A DNA stretch of 64,000 bases from Crenobacter oryzisoli (GTDB lineage: Bacteria; Pseudomonadota; Gammaproteobacteria; Burkholderiales; Chromobacteriaceae): assembly GCF_030385785.1 (NCBI RefSeq), contig NZ_JAUEDK010000016.1, positions 1-64,000 of the forward strand, in the 5' to 3' direction. Made by a program: the position numbers and the translations under genes. The notes below the pieces were generated by a model. That model was not told the DNA's origin, did no database searches, and worked only from the letters and a program-made list of their open reading frames with translations. Below, piece after piece: positions 25,552-34,936 of this stretch (its first letter is position 1; every line of letters starts with the position of its first letter).

Positions 25552-26979
25552 ATGAGCACTCGAATTGAGCACGACTTGCTGGGCGACCGTGATGTACCGG
25601 CCGAAGTCTATTGGGGCGTGCACACGCTGCGCGCGATCGAGAATTTCCCGATCACCGGACAGGCCATCTCCAGTTACACCGAGTTGATCAATGCGCTGGC
25701 TGCGATCAAGCAGGCCGCGGCCCTTTCCAACAACGCCCTGGGGCTGCTGGACGACCGTCGCACTCAGGCGATCGTTGCCGCTTGCGAAGAGCTCCGCGCA
25801 GGGAAGCTCCACGAGCAATTCGTGGTCGACGTGATCCAGGGGGGCGCCGGCACTTCGACCAATATGAATGCCAACGAGGTGATCGCCAACCGCGCGCTCG
25901 AGCTGCTGGGCCACAACAAGGGCGAATACCAGCACCTGCACCCGAACGAGCACGTCAACATGGGCCAGTCCACCAATGACGTCTATCCGACAGCGCTGCG
26001 AATCGCAACCTGGAGCGGCGCACAGCAGTTGCTGCAGGCGATGAGTGTCTTGCGTCAGGCATTTGCCGATAAGGCCGAAGAGTTCAAGGACATCCTCAAG
26101 ATGGGGCGTACCCAGCTTCAGGATGCAGTGCCAATGACGCTCGGCCAGGAGTTCATGACCTATGCCGTGATGATGGGGGAGGATGAGCTGCGGCTGAACG
26201 AGGCGAGTGCGCTGATGCTGGAGATCAACCTGGGCGCTACCGCCATCGGCACCGGCATCAATGCGCATCCGGACTATGCTCCGCTGGTGTGCAAGCAGCT
26301 TTCGGCCATTACCGGTATTGATCTGATCACTGCGCCGAACCTGATCGAAGCGACCCAGGATTGCGGTGCCTTCGTGCAGCTGTCCGGTGTGCTCAAACGC
26401 GTTGCGGTCAAGCTGTCCAAGACGTGTAACGACCTGCGCTTGCTCTCCAGCGGCCCTCGCGCCGGGTTTGGCGAGATCAACCTGCCGGCACGCCAGGCTG
26501 GTTCGTCGATCATGCCGGGCAAGGTCAACCCGGTGATCCCGGAAGTGGTGACCCAGGTTGCATACGAGGTGATTGGCAACGATCTGACGGTGACGATGGC
26601 TGCCGAAGCCGGTCAACTGCAGCTGAACGCGTTCGAGCCGGTGATCGCCTACAGCCTGTACCGCAGCGTGCGGCACCTGATCAATGCCTGCCACACGCTG
26701 ACCGAGCACTGCGTAAAGGGGATTACCGCCAACCGCGACCATCTTCGCGCTTTGGTCGCAAACTCGATCGGTCTGGTCACCGCCCTCAACCCGTACATCG
26801 GTTATGCGGCGGCTACCGATGTCGCTGCTGAGGCCCACGCTACCGGCGGCGGTGTTTACGACATCGTTCTGGCGCGAGGCTTGCTCACCCGGGAGCAGCT
26901 GGACGCTGTGCTCAAGCCGGAGGCACTGACCCAGCCGCGCTTGGAGCCGCTGGTGGCATCGGCGAACGATAAAGCGTAA
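25552..26979 (+). CDS. aspA: aspartate ammonia-lyase (aspartase)
   Basis: Converts L-aspartate to fumarate and ammonia. 475 residues, the normal length. N-terminus RIEHDLLGDRDVPAEVYWGV, HPNEHVNMGQSTNDVYPTA, and the fumarase/aspartase signature GSSIMPGKVNP are present. GGAGTGTA-like differences from FumC, plus the DLLGD start, favour aspartase. It could feed amino-acid nitrogen into central metabolism next to the two binding proteins. A hairpin follows at 27024. Confidence 0.93.
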   Translation: MSTRIEHDLLGDRDVPAEVYWGVHTLRAIENFPITGQAISSYTELINALAAIKQAAALSNNALGLLDDRRTQAIVAACEELRAGKLHEQFVVDVIQGGAGTSTNMNANEVIANRALELLGHNKGEYQHLHPNEHVNMGQSTNDVYPTALRIATWSGAQQLLQAMSVLRQAFADKAEEFKDILKMGRTQLQDAVPMTLGQEFMTYAVMMGEDELRLNEASALMLEINLGATAIGTGINAHPDYAPLVCKQLSAITGIDLITAPNLIEATQDCGAFVQLSGVLKRVAVKLSKTCNDLRLLSSGPRAGFGEINLPARQAGSSIMPGKVNPVIPEVVTQVAYEVIGNDLTVTMAAEAGQLQLNAFEPVIAYSLYRSVRHLINACHTLTEHCVKGITANRDHLRALVANSIGLVTALNPYIGYAAATDVAAEAHATGGGVYDIVLARGLLTREQLDAVLKPEALTQPRLEPLVASANDKA

Positions 26980-27023
26980 GCGTACCAAAGGGCCGGTTCG
27001 AGGCCGGGAAGACGCTAGCTAAG

Positions 27024-27050
27024 CAATGAGCCTCGCAATGAGGCTCATTG
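27024..27050 (+). terminator. hairpin after aspA
   Basis: 11-bp stem CAATGAGCCTC / GAGGCTCATTG, loop GCAAT, followed by CATTTC. Weak U-tract. The rest of 26980-27354 holds no gene that I can support. Confidence 0.6.
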
Positions 27051-27354
27051 CATTTCAGTGGACGGTTCACCTCTCGATTGCTGCGGCAACTTGCCCATAT
27101 CCAGGCCGTCGGCTCATCAAAGTGGCTGTCGCCATCGAAATGGCACGTGTTCCCAGCGATTTAGAACAGTGCCTTTGCCCGACCGACCCGTTGTCGGGGC
27201 GCGGCTACATGGTCAACGACGCGATGACGGAACACCGCATCAAGTAGGCGTTACTTCTTCAGGTAAAACGTTGGGTAGCGGGCAAGCGGCGACATGGCCA
27301 TACCGTCGGTTAGATTGGTCGTTTCCCTATCAGGTCGCCGATGTTGATTTCCCA

Positions 27355-27708
27355 TCAGACAAGCACATGGCGTGTCTCCGAAAAAAACTGGTGGATCTGC
27401 TGCTCTATTCTCGGATCGATCATCACCTCGGGTCGCTTGCCATTCGGGCAGGCCAGCCGTGGCGTCGTTCCGAACAGGCGGCAGATCAGCGGGCGTTCTG
27501 CGTAGACTTGACACCCCTTGGCGCCGAGATGCGGGCAGCTCAGATTGGCCAGAGCCGCTTCATGCTCCTCCTCGCTCTTGACCGGTAGCCTCGCCATCTC
27601 CTCGGTGGAGGTGGTCACCGGCCCACAGCAGTCGTGACAGCCGGGTTGGCATTCGAACGATGGAATGCGTTCTCGGAAGAACCGGATTTTTTGACTGGTT
27701 GGCGTCAT
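27355..27708 (-). CDS. YkgJ-family cysteine-cluster protein
   Basis: 117 residues with the Cys pattern of the YkgJ/CxxCxxCC family: CQPGCHDCCGPV near the N-terminus, then CPHLGAKGCQVYAERPLICRLF and a late ACPNG. These cysteines probably bind zinc or an iron-sulphur cluster; the biochemical role of the family is unknown. Stand-alone gene between aspA and the cold-shock gene. Confidence 0.85.
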   Translation of the reverse strand: MTPTSQKIRFFRERIPSFECQPGCHDCCGPVTTSTEEMARLPVKSEEEHEAALANLSCPHLGAKGCQVYAERPLICRLFGTTPRLACPNGKRPEVMIDPRIEQQIHQFFSETRHVLV

Positions 27709-27893
27709 TGCTTGTCTTCCTCAATGTGAGTGCCCCTTCATGTTTACTGACACTCGAACATCTCGGTAGATGAGTCAGGAGCCAATGGGGGTTCAGCGAG
27801 GCTGGTTCAGTCGATATTGATTGAGTGATCAATGGTAGATGACTATTATATGGCCTGAGCGCTTGCTCATTTTAACTACAGGACAGTTACGCA

Positions 27894-28097
27894 ATGGCAA
27901 CAGGTACCGTGAAGTGGTTCAACGATGCAAAAGGTTTTGGCTTCATCACCCCGGATGACGGCGGCGAAGACCTGTTCGCGCACTTCTCCGCTATCAACTC
28001 TAGTGGTTTCAAGTCGCTGCAGGAAGGCCAGAAGGTGAGCTTCGACGTGACCACCGGTCCGAAAGGCAAACAAGCCTCGAACATTCAGGTCCTGTAA
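27894..28097 (+). CDS. cold-shock protein, CspA family
   Basis: 67 residues, one OB-fold. RNP1 KGFGFITP and RNP2 DLFAHFS are intact, and the start is the typical [18 protein letters not shown]. Single-stranded nucleic acid chaperone. A long AT-rich 5' leader (27780-27893) and its own terminator make it a single-gene unit. Confidence 0.96.
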   Translation: MATGTVKWFNDAKGFGFITPDDGGEDLFAHFSAINSSGFKSLQEGQKVSFDVTTGPKGKQASNIQVL

Positions 28098-28117
28098 TCA
28101 AGACCGAGTGGATCTTA

Positions 28118-28148
28118 AAAAACCCGGCGAGTGCCGGGTTTTTGTTTC
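28118..28148 (+). terminator. terminator of the cold-shock gene
   Basis: 11-bp stem AAAAACCCGGC / GCCGGGTTTTT with loop GAGT, ending in a T-rich tail. Confidence 0.93.
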
Positions 28149-28213
28149 CCTGCTATGTTCGAGCTTAGGCCGAGGCACTGGACTGTCCCTAGAGCCGTAG
28201 ACACACCCGACCC

Positions 28214-28726
28214 TCACGCAGAGGCTCGCTCAAAGGCTCGCTCAAAGGCCTCGGGACTGACGCCGCCCAGGTGACTGCTTCTCGTCTTGGCCAAGTTTGC
28301 CCTTGCCGACTAGTTGTGTGATCTCAATCTGTACGCCAACGATCGACTTCAGCAAGGTATCAATGTAGTCCCTCGGCGCGTCGGTCATTTTCCAGGGCAC
28401 TGGCTGCGATGCCTCTTGAGTTCTGGTCAGGTGGGCAACGATGCCACGCAAGAAGTGCTCGTCTTCATAAAAGCAAATATGCCCATGGGCATGGACGACC
28501 ATGTAGTTTCAGGTCGGTGCCTGTCGATGCGTCTCATGCTTGCTTGGATACCAGCTTGGGGAGATATAGGCATCTCCCGCCCGGAATACCACAAGCACCA
28601 CGTCATCGTTCGAAACGTCCTGTCATATGGGGTTGGCGCGTGCAACATGAGCGCGTAGCACGCCTAACTCACCTTCATTTGCCACAAGCTCGAACGGAAG
28701 ATGATTGGCATCCAAGCCATTCTTCC
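28214..28726 (-). pseudogene. PaiB-family FMN-binding negative regulator, dead copy
   Basis: Read from about 28726 down, one frame gives GLDANHLPFEL, VLRAHVARANP, DVVLVVFRAGDAYISPSWYP, then NYMVVHAHG, KMTDAPRDYIDTLL and IEITQLVGKGKL, the backbone of PaiB/FMN-binding proteins. It is interrupted by TGA at 28623-28625 and 28509-28511, both where the family has Trp (NP-x-W and PTWNY). Near the C-terminus a one-base shift is needed to reach GVSPEAFERA and a TGA at 28214. The first about 45 residues are absent. A 12-bp tandem duplication (AGGCTCGCTCAA) lies in the tail. Confidence 0.82.
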
Positions 28727-28751
28727 CGCTCCTTCGGGGAGGAGTGGACAT

Positions 28752-28783
28752 AAAAAAAGAGGCTCGGTCGTGGACCGTGCCTC
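28752..28783 (-). terminator. terminator of msrB
   Basis: 11-bp stem with one mismatch (GAGGCACGGTC / GACCGAGCCTC on the minus strand) followed by TTTTTTT. Confidence 0.85.
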
Positions 28784-28834
28784 CTTTAACTTGTCCGAAA
28801 CTTTCAATAACTTAGAACCCTACAGCTACAAAAG

Positions 28835-29233
28835 CTATTCCTTTGGCGTAAAGCTCAGCGCCAACGAATTGATGCAATAACGCTCGCCAGTCGGCTCCGG
28901 GCCATCCGGGAACACATGGCCGAGGTGGGCGTCGCAGCGGGCACAGCGGACCTCAACGCGGACCATGCCGTGGCTGGTGTCGCGCAGGCGGACGATGCTG
29001 CCTGGCACCGCTTCTTCCCAGAAGCTTGGCCAGCCGCAGCCGGCGTCGAACTTGGTGCCGGACTCAAACAGAAGGGCGTCGCAGCAGATGCAGTGGTACT
29101 GGCCTTCTTCGTTGCGGTAGTAATGCTCGCCGCTGAACGGGCGCTCGGTGCCGGCCTGACGGGTGACGCGGTATTGCTCGGGGGTGAGCTGTTCCTGCCA
29201 TTCGGCATCGCTCTTGCGCACGGTATCGCTCAT
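28835..29233 (-). CDS. msrB: peptide-methionine (R)-S-oxide reductase
   Basis: Repairs methionine-R-sulfoxide. 132 residues from ATG 29233 ([16 protein letters not shown]); an upstream open frame is not conserved. Zinc Cys pairs C48/C51 and C97/C100, GCGWPSF, HLGHVF and the catalytic C120 in RYCINSL are all present. It lies 19 bp after the histidine-phosphatase gene and is followed by a strong terminator. Confidence 0.95.
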   Translation of the reverse strand: MSDTVRKSDAEWQEQLTPEQYRVTRQAGTERPFSGEHYYRNEEGQYHCICCDALLFESGTKFDAGCGWPSFWEEAVPGSIVRLRDTSHGMVRVEVRCARCDAHLGHVFPDGPEPTGERYCINSLALSFTPKE

Positions 29234-29252
29234 GGTGGTTTCCTGGTATCGG

Positions 29253-29903
29253 TCAGATTTCATCGAGGGCTTGCGGCAGGTGGCGGTCGTCTGCCCAGTC
29301 GTCCAGTTGCCATGTTTGGCCGTCGTGCGAGATCCAGTTGAGCGCGGCATTGGGGATGGTGAAGTCGCGCGGACTGTCGAGCGTCTTGCCGGTGGCCAGT
29401 CTTCGTATGACATCGAGCACGCCGCCATGAGTGACCACGATGACCTGTCTGCCTGCGTGGCGCTCCAGCATATGACCGAGAAAACGCCGCAATCGTTCGG
29501 CCAAGGTGGATAGTGTTTCGCCGCCCCCCAGGTCGCTGTCGAGGGCGCGCTGCTGCATGGCCAGTTGCAGGGCCGGGTGCTGTTCGGCGGCCTGATCCGG
29601 GGTCAGACCTTGCAGTTGGCCGAAGTGGCGCTCGCGTAGCGATGGCGTCAGTTGCACGGCCAGAGCCAGCCGTTCGGCGATCGGCTGGGCGGTATCACGG
29701 GTGCGCTCCAGATCGCTGCTGTAAAGGGCGGCAAACGGAGCTGTACCGGCGAGATCGGCCAGCCGTGCGGCCACCCGCTGGGCCTGCTGGCGGCCGAGCA
29801 CATTCAAAGGGGTATCGAGCTGGCCTTGCAGGCGGCGCTCGCGGTTCCAGCTGGTTTCGCCGTGGCGAACCAGGCAGAGACGGGTGGGGGCTAGGGAGCT
29901 CAT
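29253..29903 (-). CDS. histidine phosphatase family protein (possibly CobC-like)
   Basis: 216 residues. Catalytic [10 protein letters not shown] at 10-19 and the second His in [20 protein letters not shown] matches the cobC/phosphoglycerate-mutase group. Could be an alpha-ribazole phosphatase acting in the last steps of cobalamin assembly, since the genome has a large cob cluster 10 kb away, but a general sugar-phosphate phosphatase is equally possible. Upstream of msrB on the same strand. Confidence 0.85.
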   Translation of the reverse strand: MSSLAPTRLCLVRHGETSWNRERRLQGQLDTPLNVLGRQQAQRVAARLADLAGTAPFAALYSSDLERTRDTAQPIAERLALAVQLTPSLRERHFGQLQGLTPDQAAEQHPALQLAMQQRALDSDLGGGETLSTLAERLRRFLGHMLERHAGRQVIVVTHGGVLDVIRRLATGKTLDSPRDFTIPNAALNWISHDGQTWQLDDWADDRHLPQALDEI

Positions 29904-29958
29904 GGGCCGATCATAGCAGGCCAGAGCCGGATGTCGGCAACGGTAAAAGAAACTCTTT

Positions 29959-30849
29959 TTAGAGCACCAGCGCCCGGCTCAGCCCCAACCACAAGCCGAG
30001 CGGCACGAATAGCAGGCTCACCAGATTGCCGACCAACACGATGGACGCCATCTTGTCGGGCTCCTGCACATAGCGTTCGGCCATCAGGAAGTTGAGCACC
30101 GCCGGCGGCAGCGCGCCAAACAGGAATACCAAGGCCATCTGATTGCTGTCTAGCCGCAGCAACGGCGTCAATACCGCAGCGGCGATCAGTCCGGTGAGTG
30201 GGCAGACCGCCCCGGCGAGCAGGCTTCGACCCCAGCCACCCCAGTGCACGTCGACCATCCTTACCCCCAGTGCAAACAGCATTAGAGGGATCGACACGTC
30301 GCCGAGCATCTTCACCGGTAGCAGCAGCCAGTCGGGCAGGTGGAGGCCGGCCAAGCCGCAGGCGAAACCCGCCAGCGTTGCCAGCACGATGGGGTTGCGG
30401 GCGAGCTCCTTCAGGCTGGCGCGTTGGCCGAAAATCACCGCGCCGAGGGTGAAGTGCAGCAGGTTGGACACAACGAACAGCACGACGAAGCCGTTGAAGC
30501 CGCCGTGCCCGAACGCCAGCAGCGCTAGAGGCAGGCCCATATTGCCGCAGTTATTGAACATCGACGGCGGCAGCAGTGTGCGGGGCGAGTAGCCGAGCAG
30601 CCGTGCTGCCGGCCATGCCAGAAGGCCGGACAGCAGCACGATGCCGAGCGCGGCGGGCAGCATCTTCCACTGTTCGGCGAGATGGAAATCCTTGGCGGCC
30701 AGCACCGAGAACAGCAGGAGCGGGACGCAGACGTCCATATTGAGTTTGTTGGCGGCGCTCATGTCGGGGCGGTGGCGCCGGGCGTATAGCCAGCCGGTCA
30801 GCACGATCAGCAGGACTGGCAGGATGATGAAGAGGATGCGTTCGAACAT
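29959..30849 (-). CDS. AEC (auxin efflux carrier)-family transporter
   Basis: 296 residues, about 10 membrane helices in two halves. CVPLLLFSVLA, PSMFNNCGNMGLPLALLAFG with the conserved N-x2-N-x-G motif, and the second-half FGALPPAVLNFLMAERY are typical of the AEC family (malonate, malate and amino-acid efflux or uptake). Substrate unknown. ATG 30849. Confidence 0.88.
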   Translation of the reverse strand: MFERILFIILPVLLIVLTGWLYARRHRPDMSAANKLNMDVCVPLLLFSVLAAKDFHLAEQWKMLPAALGIVLLSGLLAWPAARLLGYSPRTLLPPSMFNNCGNMGLPLALLAFGHGGFNGFVVLFVVSNLLHFTLGAVIFGQRASLKELARNPIVLATLAGFACGLAGLHLPDWLLLPVKMLGDVSIPLMLFALGVRMVDVHWGGWGRSLLAGAVCPLTGLIAAAVLTPLLRLDSNQMALVFLFGALPPAVLNFLMAERYVQEPDKMASIVLVGNLVSLLFVPLGLWLGLSRALVL

Positions 30850-30892
30850 GGTGAGTGGCCGGGCGCTACATCGCGACCGGGATGGGCTGAGT

Positions 30893-32263
30893 TTAAAGGA
30901 TACCGACGCCGGACAGCTCGCGCGCCAGGTTGGCCGCAGCGTTGTCGGTCATGCTGCCGACGAGATCCAGCACCTTCATGTAGGCGCTGTAGAGCGTGTC
31001 GCCGGCATCGATGGGGGTATCGGCCAGCAAGCCCAGCGCCAGTTTCTGGCGCGAGGTCAGCTCTTCCTGCGCGGTGACACGCATATGCACCGCCGGAACC
31101 AGGATATCGAGCAGGGTGCCCAGGCAGGGGAAGGAGGCAATCTCGGTGATCAGCTTGCTGCGGTGGTTGTAGATCCGCTGGCTGGCGATGCGCTTGGCTT
31201 CGAGCAGCGTGTCGCGCAGCTGGGGCTCGCACACGTCGATCAGGTCCTTGCCTTGGAATGCACCGGCCAGCAACGCCGGCTGGTGCAGCATAAATTTCTC
31301 CGCCACCTCGCTGACGCAGCGACCAATGGCGACACCGCGGATGGTAGCGCATTTCTGGCGGGTGCTGTGATTGGCCCAAGCGCGTTCCACCTCGCCCAGC
31401 GACGAGAACAGGCTTTCGAACTCGCGTACGTCAAGGATGCCGATCTCTACCGCGTCTTCCAGGTCGAGGATGGCATAGCAGATGTCGTCGGCTGCTTCCA
31501 TCAGATAGGACAGCGGGTGGCGGCACCACTGGTTGTCGGCGCGGCGCAGCAGGCCGAGCTCGGCCGCAACCGCTTCGAAGTAGGGGCGTTCGGCCTGGTA
31601 GATGTTGAACTTGTCGCGCTCGTACGCCGGCTGTGCGTCCGAGGTCCACGGGTATTTGATCAGCGCGCCGATCGCCGCAGCGGTCAGCCGCATGCCCCCT
31701 TCGCCAGCGTACATCTCGAGCGAGGCGACCATACGCAGGCCGTGGGCGTTGCCCTCATAGGTGGTGACATCGCGTGCCTGCTGCGGGGTCAGGTCATACA
31801 GGAACGGCGAATGGGCCGGGTCGCGGAACCATTCGCGCAGCGCGTCCTCGCCGGTATGGCCGAACGGCGGGTTACCGATGTCGTGGGCGAGGCAGGCCAC
31901 CTGCACCACCGCGCCGATGTCGAACGGCGTGTAACCATCCGGCAGAAAGCCACCGTGTTCCAGCATCACACCCACCCGGTTGCCCAGGCTGCGGCCGACA
32001 CTGGCCACTTCCACGCTGTGGGTGAGGCGGTTGTGCGTGTGATCGTGCTGGGCCAGCGGGTGTACTTGGGTCTTGCGGCCCAGGCGGCGGAAGGCGGTGG
32101 AGAACACCACGCGGTCGTGGTCGATGTGAAAGTCGCTGCGCAGGCCTGGGGCGCCTTCGTTGGTGGCCGGTGTACTGGTAGGCCGAACCACGCCGGCGAC
32201 GGTCTTGAAGCGTTTGCTGGATAGCAGCGCGGGCCAGTTCATCACGGTGGGAGTCGGGCTCAT
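30893..32263 (-). CDS. dgt: deoxyguanosinetriphosphate triphosphohydrolase
   Basis: Hydrolyses dGTP (or dNTPs) to nucleoside and triphosphate. 456 residues, HD superfamily. RRLGRKTQVHPLAQHDHTHN and RLTHSVEV contain the first metal His; CLAHDIGNPPFGHTGE is the HD pair and signature. LSYLMEAADDICYAILDLED provides the last metal ligand. ATG 32263. Monocistronic by spacing. Confidence 0.93.
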   Translation of the reverse strand: MSPTPTVMNWPALLSSKRFKTVAGVVRPTSTPATNEGAPGLRSDFHIDHDRVVFSTAFRRLGRKTQVHPLAQHDHTHNRLTHSVEVASVGRSLGNRVGVMLEHGGFLPDGYTPFDIGAVVQVACLAHDIGNPPFGHTGEDALREWFRDPAHSPFLYDLTPQQARDVTTYEGNAHGLRMVASLEMYAGEGGMRLTAAAIGALIKYPWTSDAQPAYERDKFNIYQAERPYFEAVAAELGLLRRADNQWCRHPLSYLMEAADDICYAILDLEDAVEIGILDVREFESLFSSLGEVERAWANHSTRQKCATIRGVAIGRCVSEVAEKFMLHQPALLAGAFQGKDLIDVCEPQLRDTLLEAKRIASQRIYNHRSKLITEIASFPCLGTLLDILVPAVHMRVTAQEELTSRQKLALGLLADTPIDAGDTLYSAYMKVLDLVGSMTDNAAANLARELSGVGIL

Positions 32264-32374
32264 CGGACGGTGTGGTGTGGTCGCAGATGACCCATCATAC
32301 CAGCTTGGTGGTGCTTAAAAACGAACAGGGGCTGGCATTACTGCCAGCCCCTGTGGGGAACGACTCTGGGTCGC

Positions 32375-32581
32375 TTAGCGGGTTTGATGGCCGATTATGC
32401 CACCGACGGCAGCCCCACCGAGGGTGCCGAGTGAGTCACCATTGGTTAGCACCGAGCCGAGTACCGCGCCGGCGCCAGCACCGATCGCGGTGTTGCGCTG
32501 GCGCTGGTTCATGTCGGCACAGCCGGTGACCATGGCGGCCAGTGCCGCGCCGAGCATGATAGTTTTCAACATCTGTTTCAT
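32375..32581 (-). CDS. small glycine-zipper lipoprotein
   Basis: 68 residues from ATG 32581. Type-II signal peptide MKQMLKTIMLGAALAAMVTG with the lipobox Cys at 21, then a Gly-rich zipper (AIGAGAGAVLGSV and LGGAAVGGIIGHQTR) as in the YMGG/OsmB-like family. Membrane-anchored small lipoprotein, role unknown. The frame runs open further upstream, but the ATG chosen gives the proper signal peptide. Confidence 0.87.
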   Translation of the reverse strand: MKQMLKTIMLGAALAAMVTGCADMNQRQRNTAIGAGAGAVLGSVLTNGDSLGTLGGAAVGGIIGHQTR

Positions 32582-32687
32582 TACGGAGCCTCTGCGTTTA
32601 TCGCAACTTGATAATCGGAGTTTATCGCAGGGGGCATGCAAGACTGTTAAATGGCCCGGATAAAGTGTTAAGAAGTTTTATGCGTGA

Positions 32688-33815
32688 TTACTTCTGCTCC
32701 GGTGCAGCCGGCTGTTCATCCGGCGGGTCGGCCGGAGCCGGGGCGTTGAGCCAGCGGCCGATCAAGCGGTAGGCAACGGCGAGCAGGGTCGGGCCGATGA
32801 ACAGGCCGATCAGCCCCATGCTGAGCAGACCGCCGATCACGCCAAGGAAAATCAGCGACAGCGGTAACCGGGCGCCGTGACTGATCAGGTAGGGCTTGAG
32901 GAAGTTGTCGATCGAGTTGACCAGCAGCAGCCCCCACAGGCCGAGGAAAACCGCCATGCCGGTCTGTCCCTTGAACGCCAGCCAGGCGACTATGGGTGCC
33001 CATACGATCAAGGTCGGCAATTGGGCTATCGCCACCAGGAAACACAGGAAACCGATCAGCATCACGCCGGACACGCCGGTGATCGCCACGCCGATCACGG
33101 TCAACAGTGCCTGAGCGAGCGCGGTACCGACTACGCCGGTGGTGACGCCGCGCACTGTGCGCGCGACCAGCTCCGGCAGGTCGTCGTGCATGTGGCCGCC
33201 AAGTTTGGCTATCATCCGGCCGAAACCGCTCCAGAGCGTATCCCCGGCGACCAGAAACAGGCCGGCGATCACCATGGCGAGCATGATCTCGACCAGGCCC
33301 TTGCCCATCTGGGCGCCTTGCGCGAGCAGCCAGCTGCCGACGTCGTCGAGCATGGGCTTGAAATGCTCCAGGAGGCCGGGGAGGTCGGTCTGCGCGGTCT
33401 GCCAAAGTTGGATGGCCTGGTCGCCAACCAGCGGGATACCGGCTAGCCAGCTTGGCGGGCTGGGGATCTTGAAACTGCCGAGGCCGCCGCTGATCACGCT
33501 TTTCGATGGGACAAAATCGGCGATCGACACCGCCATGAAGGTCAAGGGAACGACAAAGGCGATGGCCAGTAACAGGATGATGAGTAGTGCTGCCAGTTTG
33601 GAGCGGTTGCCCAGCTTGCCGCGCAGCCAATTGTAGGCCGGCCATGCCGAAATGGCGATGATGCCGGCCCAGAGCAGCGCGCCCAGAAAGGGCTGCAATA
33701 CCTTGAAGCAGGCGAATGCCAAAAGCAGGACCAGTACCGCGCGTACCAGGCTTTCCAGCGAAAGCCGCTGTTGTGACCACTTGGGGGCTTGCATCCCGAC
33801 TCCGGAGGCTGTCAT
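32688..33815 (-). CDS. AI-2E (PerM)-family membrane transporter
   Basis: 375 residues with seven or eight membrane helices. Conserved family features: ALLWAGIIAISAWPAY near the N-terminus, GVTTGVVGTALAQALLTVIG, and the end GLLSMGLIGLFIGPTLLAVAY. Family members export small molecules; the substrate here is not known. A start at the eighth codon (Met) is also possible. Confidence 0.9.
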   Translation of the reverse strand: MTASGVGMQAPKWSQQRLSLESLVRAVLVLLLAFACFKVLQPFLGALLWAGIIAISAWPAYNWLRGKLGNRSKLAALLIILLLAIAFVVPLTFMAVSIADFVPSKSVISGGLGSFKIPSPPSWLAGIPLVGDQAIQLWQTAQTDLPGLLEHFKPMLDDVGSWLLAQGAQMGKGLVEIMLAMVIAGLFLVAGDTLWSGFGRMIAKLGGHMHDDLPELVARTVRGVTTGVVGTALAQALLTVIGVAITGVSGVMLIGFLCFLVAIAQLPTLIVWAPIVAWLAFKGQTGMAVFLGLWGLLLVNSIDNFLKPYLISHGARLPLSLIFLGVIGGLLSMGLIGLFIGPTLLAVAYRLIGRWLNAPAPADPPDEQPAAPEQK

Positions 33816-33920
33816 AGAAATGCCGCATTCTAGCTTGGCTCGAATAAATTTCGGATATTAGGGCACCATTGCGCGCTTTTTTCGTCTACAACAGCAGCAG
33901 TCAGACAAAGGAGAGAGTCC

Positions 33921-34883
33921 ATGGTAACGGCAGTGATCGGTGCGGGCCTCGCCGGTTTGACGGTGGCCCGGGAACTGGCTGCGGCCGGGCAGTCGGTGCG
34001 CGTTTTCGAACGCAATCGCGGTTTCGGTGGCCGACTGGCAACGCGTCGGACTGAAACGGCGGCGTTTGATCACGGTGCTCAGTATTTCACCGTGCGTAGC
34101 GATGCGTTTCGCGACACGGTGGCTGGTTGGCGTGAAGCCGGACTGGTACTGCCCTGGAATGCCCGCTTTGTCGAAATCGGCGCCGAAGGCATCTGCCCCG
34201 CTCGCGATGTGGTGCGCTATGTGGCGGTGCCGTCGATGAGTTGTCTCGGTCATACCTTGGCCGAAGGACTGCATGTAATGACGCAAAGCCGTGTGGTGGC
34301 GTTGATGCCTACCGGGGATAGCTGGCGGATTACGCTGGAAAACGGCGAAACCTATCCAGCCAGCTCATTGGTGCTGGCCGTGCCTGCCCCGCAAGCAGTG
34401 ACCCTGCTCAACAGCGTGCATCGCTTCGCGACCTTGCTTGGTAAGGTGCAGTACGCTCCATGTTGGAGCGTGATGCTGGAGGCCGAAGAGGGGTTGGACA
34501 GTGGTTGGGACGCTGCTTTCGTCTGCGATGGCAACCCGTTGTCGTGGCTGGCGAACAACCACTCGAAACCAGGGCGCAATGGCGTACCGGCCTGGGTGGC
34601 CCATGCGAGCGCCGCTTGGTCTGAGGCACATCGCAGTCATGCGCAGGACTGGGTAGCACAGACATTGATGCGGGCGGCCGACGAGCTGCTTGGCGGCACG
34701 CCGCTGACACTGTCAAGTGTCCACCGGTGGTTGTATGCACGAGTCACTCATCCGATGGGAGAGCCGTATCTGTGGGATTCGACCTTGCGCTTAGGGGTGT
34801 GCGGCGACGGTATGTTGGGAGCGCGGGTCGAAGCGGCGTTCCTGAGCGGACGCCAGTTGGCAGAACGGATCCTGCAGGGATAG
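33921..34883 (+). CDS. FAD-dependent NAD(P)-binding oxidoreductase (renalase-like)
   Basis: 320 residues. Dinucleotide fold AVIGAGLAGLTVAREL (4-19), then ERNRGFGGRLATRR and FDHGAQYFTVR, the pattern of bacterial renalase-like/amine-oxidase flavoproteins. A late LGVCGDGMLGARVEAAFLSG closes the FAD site. Reaction unknown; relatives reoxidise aberrant NADH isomers. AAGGAGAG before ATG 33921. Confidence 0.87.
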   Translation: MVTAVIGAGLAGLTVARELAAAGQSVRVFERNRGFGGRLATRRTETAAFDHGAQYFTVRSDAFRDTVAGWREAGLVLPWNARFVEIGAEGICPARDVVRYVAVPSMSCLGHTLAEGLHVMTQSRVVALMPTGDSWRITLENGETYPASSLVLAVPAPQAVTLLNSVHRFATLLGKVQYAPCWSVMLEAEEGLDSGWDAAFVCDGNPLSWLANNHSKPGRNGVPAWVAHASAAWSEAHRSHAQDWVAQTLMRAADELLGGTPLTLSSVHRWLYARVTHPMGEPYLWDSTLRLGVCGDGMLGARVEAAFLSGRQLAERILQG

Positions 34884-34936
34884 CGTGCAGCCCTGACCGA
34901 ATCGCCGACTCGGCCAGGCTGGCAAAGGCAATGGGG

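Noticed and set aside
27026-27247. Short plus-strand frame after aspA
   Set aside because: It begins inside the aspA terminator hairpin, has no ribosome-binding site and no recognisable sequence.
28228-28252. Tandem AGGCTCGCTCAA repeat as a regulatory element
   Set aside because: It lies in the C-terminal codons of the dead paiB gene and is a 12-bp coding duplication.
28509-28625. In-frame TGA codons read as Trp or selenocysteine
   Set aside because: TGA ends many intact genes here, no SECIS-like hairpin follows, and the gene is also truncated and frameshifted.
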